Shown here one piece after another: positions 1 to 5,916 of a DNA stretch of 10,384 nucleotides. The translations under genes and the position numbers were made by a program. Below the pieces are notes generated by a model. It saw only the letters and a list, made by a program, of their open reading frames with translations. It was not told the origin of the DNA and searched no databases. Each line of letters starts with the position of its first letter. The first letter of the stretch is position 1. This DNA is from Verrucomicrobiota bacterium. GTDB taxonomy: Bacteria > Verrucomicrobiota > Verrucomicrobiia > Limisphaerales > UBA1100. The stretch covers positions 1 to 10,384 of the forward strand of contig DQLO01000371.1 in assembly GCA_015660155.1 (NCBI GenBank), in the 5' to 3' direction.

Positions 1-1413
1 GGCGTTGCGGAGTTGTTTGGCGGTGGGAGCGTAATAGATGTATCCGTTCGTGTAGCCGGCGATGAATGTGTGGTCGTGCGGGGATGCCTTTTTGATGTTG
101 AGGCCAATCTGCACGGTTAACTCGCCGGGAAAAGTGACCATCACAAACTCGCCCACGCGCAGGCCGGCGACTTCGACCTCAATGGTTTTGTTGCCGGAAC
201 CGTACCCGTTTTTCTGGTGCTTCTTCAGCAACCGCAGGTTGGTGTTGATGCGGGTGATTTGTTCCATCGCGTGAATGTTGCGAACATAAGCGCGGAGGTT
301 GGCGCGGTTGGTGGCGTCCAATTTATCCAAACCGGCGCGGCCCATTTTGCGCTCGTGCAGGTAGCGATAGGAATTGAGCGAAGGAAAATCAGGCGAGAGA
401 TTGTACTTCACCGTGAGCGGCAAAAACGTTTTCAAGTTGAGGAACGTGCCCTTCAATGAACCGACCGATTTCTCGCGCTCGGTTTCCATCGCGGCAATGC
501 GCTTGGCGTGGTCGGCGCGGGGGAGTTTAAGCTTTTCGCTGTGAACGACCAAGGGCTGGCCGGGTTGGCTTTTGATTTTCCGAACGGCGCGCAGCGTACT
601 CAGCCCGAGCATGAGACCGAGAGGCTCGGCGCTGCGGAGATGGTTGACGGCTTTGTAGTTGATGGGGTTGATGTCGCCGCCGCAGCCCTGCACAAAAAGC
701 GCGATGCAATCCTTGCCCAGATTTTCCTCGATGGTCTTTGACGAAAAACCGGTGATGTCGGCGGTGTTGCCGCCGCTGGGAACGTTTTGAATGGGATGAC
801 AGGCAAAGTTGTAAACGATGGCCAGCGGTTTGCCATCGAGGCGGTCGAGGCGCAGCACTCCAATTTCTGTGTCCACAGGACCAACGGCGGCGACCAATTC
901 ATCGGGCGGCAGCGAGTAAGCGTGGCGCACGTCCACCACTTTGCCGCTCTTCAAAACGAGCCGCCGGTTTTCCATAATGCGCGTCTCGCGCCCCACGCCC
1001 GCGCCGGCCTTCACGGGCACGAGATTTTTCACAGCCGCTTTCACCGCCTGCACGGTGCGCGCCTCCACATCCGGATGCACGAGGCCGTGGCAGTGGCTGG
1101 CATTGAAAATGGTGTGGGCGGGCGGGATGCCCAGTTCCGCGAGCAGCTTCGCGCGGACGTTTGGCAAAAAGTCATCCTTGATGCGCCCGATCTCGCCGAT
1201 GGCCACGGCATCGAGGGTAACGAGCACGGCGGTGGTGTCGCCGCTTTTCAATACCAACGCCCGCGCGTAAAGGCGGTCGTTGACTGGCCCGCGCTCGTCG
1301 GTGATGTCCACCTTGGCGGCACCCGCCATCAGGGCGGCGGCGTTGGCATTCCCGGCAATCAGAAAACCGATGCACAGGGCGAGAAACCGTGAGGGCGAAA
1401 CGAGGGAGCGCAT
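1..1413 (-). CDS. Exported neutral ceramidase-family (PF04734-like) metal-dependent hydrolase, C-terminus cut off by window edge
   Basis: An open frame of 471 codons runs from an ATG at 1413 to the left edge with no stop, so the C-terminus is missing. Residues 1-26 form a signal peptide (basic start, LALCIGFLIA core, cleavage likely near ANA-AA), so the enzyme is probably periplasmic or secreted. Family landmarks appear in the right order: SHCHG (106-110), NFACHP (202-207), GCGGDINP (243-250), FPGE (428-431) and GYTNGYIYYAPT (453-464). By eye these supply the Zn ligands known from Pseudomonas ceramidase: H107 or H109, H206, E431 and a Tyr near 458-461. The family's GDVSPN motif reads GDINPI here, with Asn249 in place of the catalytic Ser, so ceramide N-acyl hydrolysis is not assured. 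It lies 57 bp downstream of the ECF sigma gene on the same strand. The start is chosen for its signal peptide; no Shine-Dalgarno is visible. Fold family is confident; substrate is not. Confidence 0.85.
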   Translation of the reverse strand, partial: MRSLVSPSRFLALCIGFLIAGNANAAALMAGAAKVDITDERGPVNDRLYARALVLKSGDTTAVLVTLDAVAIGEIGRIKDDFLPNVRAKLLAELGIPPAHTIFNASHCHGLVHPDVEARTVQAVKAAVKNLVPVKAGAGVGRETRIMENRRLVLKSGKVVDVRHAYSLPPDELVAAVGPVDTEIGVLRLDRLDGKPLAIVYNFACHPIQNVPSGGNTADITGFSSKTIEENLGKDCIALFVQGCGGDINPINYKAVNHLRSAEPLGLMLGLSTLRAVRKIKSQPGQPLVVHSEKLKLPRADHAKRIAAMETEREKSVGSLKGTFLNLKTFLPLTVKYNLSPDFPSLNSYRYLHERKMGRAGLDKLDATNRANLRAYVRNIHAMEQITRINTNLRLLKKHQKNGYGSGNKTIEVEVAGLRVGEFVMVTFPGELTVQIGLNIKKASPHDHTFIAGYTNGYIYYAPTAKQLRNA

Positions 1414-1470
1414 GCCGCGAGCGTACCGGCACGAGCGATGGCGTAAAGAGAATTGGTGGGGAAACGCGAG

Positions 1471-2166
1471 CTAAACGGCGATCGGAGCGACTTCCAAATA
1501 GGGTTGCCAGTCGACTTTCGCCGAGGCGATGGCGCGGTTTTCTTTTTCTTGAAGTTGCTTGAGGGCCTCGCGCATTTTGGCTTTGGCGCGATGGCAGCGG
1601 ACTTTTACGGAGTCAACGGATTGACCGGTGAATTCGCTGACCTCTTTGAGACTGCGCCCTTCGATCTCGCGCTGGGTGAGGATCACGCGGCTGAGAGGGG
1701 TGAGGGCTTGCATGGCGTATTCGAGCAGTTGGCGCGCTTCGCTAACCTTGAGTTGGCGGTTGATGTTGCCGGTGCTGAGCCAATCGATGGAGCCTTCGCC
1801 CAAATCCTCGAAGCTGGTTTCGCGGATGCGGCGCTGGATGCGGCGCAGATGATCGCGCGCCACATTGCTGGCAATGCGGGAAAGCCAATGCTCGAAGGGC
1901 GACTTGGCGCGGTACTGTTTCAAATTGCGCCACGCTTTTAGAAAGGTGTCTTGCGCGAGATCCTCCACCTTGTGCGCATCGCGCTCGTAATGAGTCAGAA
2001 TTCCGAACACCCGATTTTTATAACGGGCCACCAAAATCTCGAAGGCCTCCGGCTCGCCGTTGCGAATGCGGCGAAGGATCGCGGCGTCGGTTTCGATCGA
2101 TTCGTTTTCCTCATTGCGCACCGCGCAATCGGCCATTCCCACCATCATCGTGCTCATTGTGCTCAT
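1471..2166 (-). CDS. ECF-type RNA polymerase sigma factor (sigma-70 family, RpoE-like)
   Basis: The 231-residue product has the two-domain layout of an ECF sigma factor. Region 2 spans about 38-110: EAFEILVARYKNRVFGI, then the core-binding stretch EDLAQDTFLKAWRNL (68-82) and the -10-recognition helix HWLSRIASNVARDHLRR (93-109). Region 4 spans about 150-204: LTPLSRVILTQREIEGRSL, then the helix-turn-helix TGQSVDSVKVRCHRAKAKM that contacts the -35 element. It would direct RNA polymerase to a specific promoter set. No anti-sigma gene is visible on either side: the next gene on this strand is the ceramidase-like gene 57 bp downstream, and upstream is a divergent two-component system. A tail of about 25 residues follows region 4 and is too short for a receptor domain. 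The ATG at 2166 is chosen because GAAGGGA lies 7 nt upstream; in-frame ATGs at codons 4, 7, 8 and 11 are alternatives. Confidence 0.93.
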   Translation of the reverse strand: MSTMSTMMVGMADCAVRNEENESIETDAAILRRIRNGEPEAFEILVARYKNRVFGILTHYERDAHKVEDLAQDTFLKAWRNLKQYRAKSPFEHWLSRIASNVARDHLRRIQRRIRETSFEDLGEGSIDWLSTGNINRQLKVSEARQLLEYAMQALTPLSRVILTQREIEGRSLKEVSEFTGQSVDSVKVRCHRAKAKMREALKQLQEKENRAIASAKVDWQPYLEVAPIAV

Positions 2167-2173
2167 CGTTTTT

Positions 2174-2180
2174 TCCCTTC
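2174..2180 (-). promoter_or_regulatory. Ribosome binding site for the ECF sigma gene
   Basis: The minus strand reads GAAGGGA, then 7 nt, then the ATG at 2166. It is a fair Shine-Dalgarno match and favours the first ATG over the four further in-frame ATGs within the next ten codons. Confidence 0.5.
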
Positions 2181-2187
2181 AATTGAG

Positions 2188-2216
2188 TTGGATGCATCGC
2201 ATCTGCTTGATATATT
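2188..2216 (+). promoter_or_regulatory. Candidate sigma-70-type promoter for the two-component operon
   Basis: TTGGAT (2188-2193), a 17-nt spacer and TATATT (2211-2216) form a plausible plus-strand promoter. The -10 matches 5 of 6 consensus bases and is preceded by TGA, giving an extended -10 (TGnTATATT). The -35 matches only 3 of 6. Transcription would begin near 2223 and leave a leader of about 115 nt before the response-regulator ATG. The GTAAA repeats would then lie downstream of the start site, a position suited to negative autoregulation. Confidence 0.3.
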
Positions 2217-2234
2217 AGACCCGCTGGATGTAAA
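2209..2234 (-). promoter_or_regulatory. Weak candidate promoter for the ECF sigma gene
   Basis: On the minus strand TTTACA (2234-2229, 5 of 6 to the -35 consensus) is followed by the AT-rich stretch TAATATATC (2217-2209). The spacing is poor: 11 nt to TAATAT or 14 nt to TATATC, shorter than the usual 16-18. It could be a housekeeping promoter helped by an activator, an ECF-type promoter read differently, or chance. One GTAAA half-site (2230-2234) overlaps the -35 hexamer. Confidence 0.22.
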
Positions 2235-2244
2235 GGGGTTGTGT

Positions 2245-2321
2245 GAACGGGGCCTAAAAATTGTAAAATGTTGTAAAGTTCAGGGAAAAAATGAGTGAAA
2301 ACGGGTAAGCTATCCCCGTTC
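2245..2321. repeat. Inverted repeat GAACGGGG / CCCCGTTC in the leader of the two-component operon
   Basis: GAACGGGG (2245-2252) and CCCCGTTC (2314-2321) are perfect 8-bp inverted complements flanking the GTAAA repeats. A second left arm, AACGGG (2300-2305), pairs with CCCGTT (2315-2320) across a 9-nt loop. One right arm can therefore pair with either of two left arms. That could form alternative leader hairpins or mark operator half-sites; function is not established. Confidence 0.3.
2263..2277 (+). promoter_or_regulatory. CpxR-box-like direct repeat GTAAA-N5-GTAAA, putative response-regulator operator
   Basis: The sequence is TTGTAAAATG TTGTAAAGTT (2261-2280): two copies of TTGTAAA exactly 10 bp apart, containing GTAAA-N5-GTAAA. 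This matches the consensus known for enterobacterial CpxR and has the helical spacing typical of OmpR-family dimers. A third GTAAA sits at 2230-2234, 33 bp upstream, roughly on the same helix face. The region is shared by a CpxR-like regulator gene and a divergent sigma factor gene. That the adjacent regulator binds here is inferred. Confidence 0.45.
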
Positions 2322-2337
2322 GCAAAAGCAAAGTGCC

Positions 2338-3093
2338 ATGAGTCAAGCAATGAACATACAGCCCGAAGCCGCTGTGCCGGGATCTCCCTCGGTGGCCACG
2401 CCGATTATCATCATTGATGATGACCCGAAGCTGTGCGAGTTGATTCGCGATTACCTCGCGCCGCTGGGATACGATGTGGCCTCGGCCAACACCGGCCCGG
2501 AGGGATTGGAGAAAGTGCTCAACGGCGATTACCGCGCGGTGATTCTGGATGTGATGCTGCCGGGCATGGACGGCTTTGAAGTGCTCAAGGCCATCCGCCA
2601 CCAATCCAATGTGCCGGTGCTGATGCTCACCGGGCGCGGCGATGAGGCCGACCGCGTGGTGGGGCTGGAGATCGGCGCGGATGATTATTTGCCCAAAACA
2701 TTTTCCACGCGCGAATTGTTAGCGCGGCTGCGCGCGGTGATGCGGCGGGCCAAACCCAAAGCCGGCGCGGAACACGGGCCAGAGGTTGAAGCGGACCTCA
2801 CCAATGGCAATCTTATTATTTCGCCCGGCTCACGCACCGCCGTGCTGGGCGATGTGCCGCTGAAACTGACCTCGCTGGAATTCGATCTGTTACTGAGCCT
2901 CACGCGCGCGCGCGGACGAGTGCGGTCGCGCGAACAAATTCTCGATGACGTGGCCGGACGCGATTACGATGTGTTCGACCGGTCGATCGATGTCCACGTG
3001 AGCGCCCTGCGCCAGAAACTGGGCGATGATCCCAAGGCACCCACCTTCATCCAAACCGTCCGGTCGGTCGGGTACATGATGATCAAGCAATGA
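2338..3093 (+). CDS. OmpR/CpxR-family two-component response regulator (receiver plus winged-helix DNA-binding domain)
   Basis: The 251-residue protein has a receiver domain (about 22-138) and an OmpR-type winged helix (about 148-249). The receiver keeps the acidic cluster D27-D29, the phospho-acceptor D71 in ILDVMLPGMDG, T98 in LMLTGR and K120. The stretch DRVVGLEIGADDYLPK and the wing-domain stretch FDRSIDVHVSALRQKLGD resemble CpxR and its near relatives. The usually conserved Pro after K120 is Thr (PKTF rather than PKPF). About 20 residues precede the receiver, unusual for this family; an in-frame ATG at 2350 would shorten this tail. No strong Shine-Dalgarno is seen at either start. The kinase gene follows 7 bp after the stop, so the two are co-transcribed and almost certainly partners. 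The upstream GTAAA-N5-GTAAA site suggests autoregulation. It is not called cpxR because orthology cannot be shown here. Confidence 0.93.
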   Translation: MSQAMNIQPEAAVPGSPSVATPIIIIDDDPKLCELIRDYLAPLGYDVASANTGPEGLEKVLNGDYRAVILDVMLPGMDGFEVLKAIRHQSNVPVLMLTGRGDEADRVVGLEIGADDYLPKTFSTRELLARLRAVMRRAKPKAGAEHGPEVEADLTNGNLIISPGSRTAVLGDVPLKLTSLEFDLLLSLTRARGRVRSREQILDDVAGRDYDVFDRSIDVHVSALRQKLGDDPKAPTFIQTVRSVGYMMIKQ

Positions 3094-3100
3094 ATTGACA

Positions 3101-5053
3101 ATGAACATCCGCGGCACACTTTTCACCAAAATACTCGCCTGGTTCTTTTTGAACCTGCTGCTGATTGGCGCAATGATCTGGGCGGTCTACGAATTCCAAA
3201 TCGGACCCGGCTCGCCATTCGTTGGCCCATCGGAGCAACGGGTGCGACAAGTGGCTCAAGTCATCTCCGATGGGCTCACCAACCGGCTGCGCGAGGATTG
3301 GGCAGGCGAGCTGAGAAAGTTTTCTGAAATCTACAAAGTGGATTTTCATCTGGTGGGGATCGACGGCCAATCGCTGGTGGATGATTCCCTGAAAATCCCC
3401 AACGAGGTTCGCGAAAAAATCGCCAACCTTCCGCGCCCCAGACCGCCCCGTGAACGGCCCCCAACCTTGGCCGAGCAACTCCAGTTGAATGAGGAACAGC
3501 GCGAGAAATACTCCACTGTCAGGCTCGAGCGCGATCAGGCTTTCCGCAGCATGTGGACCAACTCCGCCCTGCGGGAATTGCCCCGGGAAGAACGCATCGT
3601 CCAGTCGCGCGAGTTGCTCAGTAAAATAATGCAGGACTATCGGAATCAAATGGATGAGTTGCTCAATGAAGAGCAACGCAAAAAATATGAGGAGATTGTC
3701 CAGCGCGGAACCCGGGGCAGCCTTCCTTTCAGCCGACGGCGGATCCCCTTCAGGCCCGAACAAATCACAGAAATAATGACCGAGGCCGACACCAACAAAG
3801 ACAAACAGTTGAGCAAAGCTGAATTGGAAACTTGGCTGCGGCAGCGCGGCAACGCAGGCCCGCCCAACCGCCCAGGACGAGGCGGTGGCAACGAATCCAG
3901 ACCAGCACAAAATGGCGGCAATCCTCCGCCGAACCGTATTCCCACTTCCCCCACCGCGGTTTTTATGATCAAAACGGACAAGCCCCAAGCGCGGTATTGG
4001 GCGGGAGTGGATATTCCCGTGGTAGTTCAGGCCGAGGGAAGCGAAGAACTCCCCAGCGAAAACCTCCTCGGACTGCGCCGGGTTCAACGAGGGCCAAACC
4101 AAGCCCACTACTTTGCCACACTTGTTACCGTGTCCGACACGATGAGCGGCGCTGGTCTCTTTTCCGATCCATTGCGATGGGTGAATATCCTCATCTTGGC
4201 CACGGTGCTTTCAGTGCTTTTCTGGTTGCCGATGGTGCGCAACATCACCCAGCCCATCGCCAAGATCACCGCCGCCACAGAACAAATTGCGGAGGGAAAT
4301 TTCGACACGCGGGTCGGCACCTCGCGCACCGACGAAATCGGCCGCGTGGGACAGGCCGTCGATCACATGGCCGAGCGGCTGGATGGTTTTGTGAAGGGCC
4401 AGCGGCGGTTTCTCGGCGACATCTCGCACGAGCTGTGTTCCCCCATCGCGCGCATTCAAGTTGCCTTGGGCATCCTCGATCAACGCGCGGATGATCAGCA
4501 AAAAAAATACGTTGCGGATGTGCAGGACGAAGTGGAGCACATGTCCGAGCTGGTCAACGAGTTGCTGCTTTTTTCGCAGGAAGGCGTGAAGCCCAAGTCC
4601 ATTGAACTGGAACCGGTGAACCTCCGCGAAATCATCGACCGCGTAATGGAACGGGAAGGCGCCAAAAATTCCACGGTGAAAATTTCGGTCAACAAGGAGA
4701 TTTCGGTGAACGCCAACGCGCAGCGTTTGTCGCTCGCGCTCGGCAACCTCCTCCGCAACGCCATCCAATACGCCGGCGACGCCGGCCCCATCAACGTGAG
4801 CGCCGAGCGTGAAAACGAATCACTGATCCTCCTCATCACCGACAGCGGCCCGGGCTTGCCCGAGGAAAGTTTGCCCAAGATTTTCGACCCCTTTTACCGG
4901 CCAGAACTCGCCCGCAACCGAGCCACCGGCGGCGCGGGCCTCGGCTTGGCCATCGTCAAAACCTGCGTCGAAGCCTGCCGCGGAACAGTCACCTGCCGAA
5001 ACCGCAAGCCCTCCGGCCTCGAGTTCAAAATCGTGCTGGAAAGTTCCGGCTAA
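3101..5053 (+). CDS. CpxA-like membrane sensor histidine kinase with a periplasmic Spy/CpxP-like and EF-hand sensor region
   Basis: Numbered from the ATG at 3101 (650 residues). TM1 is about 10-30, a large periplasmic region 31-357, TM2 about 358-376, HAMP about 377-430 (with DEIG at 411-414). The dimerisation/phospho-acceptor box is RFLGDISHELCSP with H443. The HATPase domain has N-box LGNLLRNAIQYA (547-558), G1 DSGPGLP (581-587), FDPFYR (595-600) and G2 GGAGLGLAIVK (610-620), so all kinase motifs are intact. The H-box resembles CpxA, but the usual Arg after HEL is Cys. The periplasmic part holds two LNEEQ motifs (129-133, 188-192) in charged helices, an EF-hand loop (230-241) and a Pro/Gly/Asn-rich linker (251-284). 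CpxA kinases usually have a much smaller periplasmic domain, about 130 residues. A TTG at 3095 could add two residues; ATG is preferred. The ligand is inferred: misfolded envelope protein and/or calcium. Confidence 0.94.
   Translation: MNIRGTLFTKILAWFFLNLLLIGAMIWAVYEFQIGPGSPFVGPSEQRVRQVAQVISDGLTNRLREDWAGELRKFSEIYKVDFHLVGIDGQSLVDDSLKIPNEVREKIANLPRPRPPRERPPTLAEQLQLNEEQREKYSTVRLERDQAFRSMWTNSALRELPREERIVQSRELLSKIMQDYRNQMDELLNEEQRKKYEEIVQRGTRGSLPFSRRRIPFRPEQITEIMTEADTNKDKQLSKAELETWLRQRGNAGPPNRPGRGGGNESRPAQNGGNPPPNRIPTSPTAVFMIKTDKPQARYWAGVDIPVVVQAEGSEELPSENLLGLRRVQRGPNQAHYFATLVTVSDTMSGAGLFSDPLRWVNILILATVLSVLFWLPMVRNITQPIAKITAATEQIAEGNFDTRVGTSRTDEIGRVGQAVDHMAERLDGFVKGQRRFLGDISHELCSPIARIQVALGILDQRADDQQKKYVADVQDEVEHMSELVNELLLFSQEGVKPKSIELEPVNLREIIDRVMEREGAKNSTVKISVNKEISVNANAQRLSLALGNLLRNAIQYAGDAGPINVSAERENESLILLITDSGPGLPEESLPKIFDPFYRPELARNRATGGAGLGLAIVKTCVEACRGTVTCRNRKPSGLEFKIVLESSG
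3485..3688 (+). other. Spy/CpxP-like (LTxxQ-type) helical segment inside the sensor kinase
   Basis: Residues 129-196 of the kinase begin with LNEEQREKY and end with LNEEQRKKY, 59 residues apart. Between them lie amphipathic charged helices, including RLERDQAFRSMW and SRELLSKIMQDYRNQMDELL. Paired LTxxQ motifs with this kind of spacing are the signature of the Spy/CpxP periplasmic chaperone family. CpxP is known to bind and restrain CpxA. The similarity is motif-level, so domain assignment is moderate. Confidence 0.55.
3788..3823 (+). other. Canonical EF-hand calcium-binding loop in the periplasmic domain of the sensor kinase
   Basis: Residues 230-241 read DTNKDKQLSKAE. This gives the EF-hand ligands D1, N3, D5, backbone at Q7, S9 and bidentate E12, with hydrophobic L at position 8. 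Helices flank it (EQITEIMTEA before, ELETWLRQRG after). Position 6 is Lys instead of the usual Gly, which is tolerated in some EF-hands. Only one EF-hand is visible, so calcium binding may be weak or need dimerisation. Confidence 0.75.
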
Positions 5054-5061
5054 AAACCCAC

Positions 5062-5916
5062 TTAAAGATCGAGTAATTCATCCATTAGTGCCGCCGTCTT
5101 GTCGTCGCCACCGTCGCTGCCCTCGCGCGTGACCCAGCCGGAGAAGCCGATTTTCTTTAACTCCGCCCGCACCTTGTCCCACTCCACATCGCCCTGGCCG
5201 AGCGGGCAGAACCCGTTTTTCTTGCCCCAATCCTTCACGTCCAGTTTCACATTGCGGTTGCCGAGAACGCGAATCCATTCGTGGCTGGGCGCGAACTTTT
5301 GCATGTTGCCAATGTCATAATACGCCTGCACCCATGGATTGTTAATTTCATCTATATAGTCGCGGAACTGCACCGGCTTGTAGCAAAAACCATTCCAAAC
5401 CGTTTCGATAAGCACATGAATGCCCAGCTTGCTCGCCAGCGGGATGACCTTGCGAATTTCCGTGATGGACCGTTCCCAAACCTGCTCATGCGTCTCGTTC
5501 GGCCCACTCACGCGCCCCGGCACCAGCAGCACCGACGAACCGCCCACCGCCTTCGACTCGCGAATCGCCGCCTCCAGCCCCGTGCGCCCCTCGTCGCGCG
5601 TAGCCTTGTCCGGCGAGGACAGCCGCTTTTGCCAATGCTTATTATAAACCACCCCGTGCATCGGCAGCTCCACCTCCGCGCACGCCTTGCGCAGCCCAGC
5701 GATATCCATCCCCGGCGCGCTTCCCTCGATGCCGTCAAAACCCAATTCCTTGAGCCGCTTCATCCGCTTCAAATTCGCCCGCCCGCCAAATTTAGTGGAC
5801 TTAAAAATCAACCCCTTGTTCGCCCGCTCACGTTTCTTGTCAGCCGCTTCGAGTTGCGAGGTGGCCATCACTGCCGCAGCGGCCCCGGTGGATTGAATAA
5901 AAGTGCGTCGGTTCAT
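5062..5916 (-). CDS. Tat-exported sugar phosphate isomerase/epimerase-like TIM-barrel protein (PF01261 family)
   Basis: The 284-residue product starts MNRRTFIQSTGAAAAVMATS, a twin-arginine-type signal, so it is probably exported folded, perhaps with metal bound. The rest fits a xylose-isomerase-like TIM barrel: strand/helix repeats such as LKELGFDGIEG (56-65), SSVLLVPG (127-134), GIHVLIETVW (165-174), AYYDIGN (198-204), NVKLDVKDW (222-230) and GFSGWVTREG (257-266). By eye E171, D201 and E265 match the metal-binding acids of tagatose-epimerase-type enzymes. The usual third-ligand His falls at D226, so the site is not classic. It is the last gene of the minus-strand run, 52 bp after the DUF1552 gene, and ends 8 bp from the convergent kinase stop. 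A short hairpin abuts the start codon and no Shine-Dalgarno is seen. Substrate is unknown; such exported paralogues are common in PVC bacteria. Confidence 0.88.
   Translation of the reverse strand: MNRRTFIQSTGAAAAVMATSQLEAADKKRERANKGLIFKSTKFGGRANLKRMKRLKELGFDGIEGSAPGMDIAGLRKACAEVELPMHGVVYNKHWQKRLSSPDKATRDEGRTGLEAAIRESKAVGGSSVLLVPGRVSGPNETHEQVWERSITEIRKVIPLASKLGIHVLIETVWNGFCYKPVQFRDYIDEINNPWVQAYYDIGNMQKFAPSHEWIRVLGNRNVKLDVKDWGKKNGFCPLGQGDVEWDKVRAELKKIGFSGWVTREGSDGGDDKTAALMDELLDL

Noticed and set aside
787..1392. 201-codon plus-strand open frame near the left edge
   Set aside because: It is the shadow of the ceramidase-like gene, whose frame stays open for 471 codons with a signal peptide and all family motifs.
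1453..1941. 162-codon plus-strand open frame opposite the sigma factor
   Set aside because: The minus strand encodes intact sigma regions 2 and 4; this frame has no support.
2900..2916. Alternating CG run (possible Z-DNA or repeat)
   Set aside because: It lies within the response-regulator coding frame and is explained by Arg/Ala codons in GC-rich DNA.
3083..4108. 341-codon minus-strand open frame opposite the sensor kinase
   Set aside because: The plus strand encodes clear kinase sensor sequence in frame; the antisense product shows no domain.
5054..5061. Possible bidirectional terminator between the convergent kinase and TIM-barrel genes
   Set aside because: The gap is only 8 bp and I see no GC-rich inverted repeat with a T-run there or in the adjoining gene ends.
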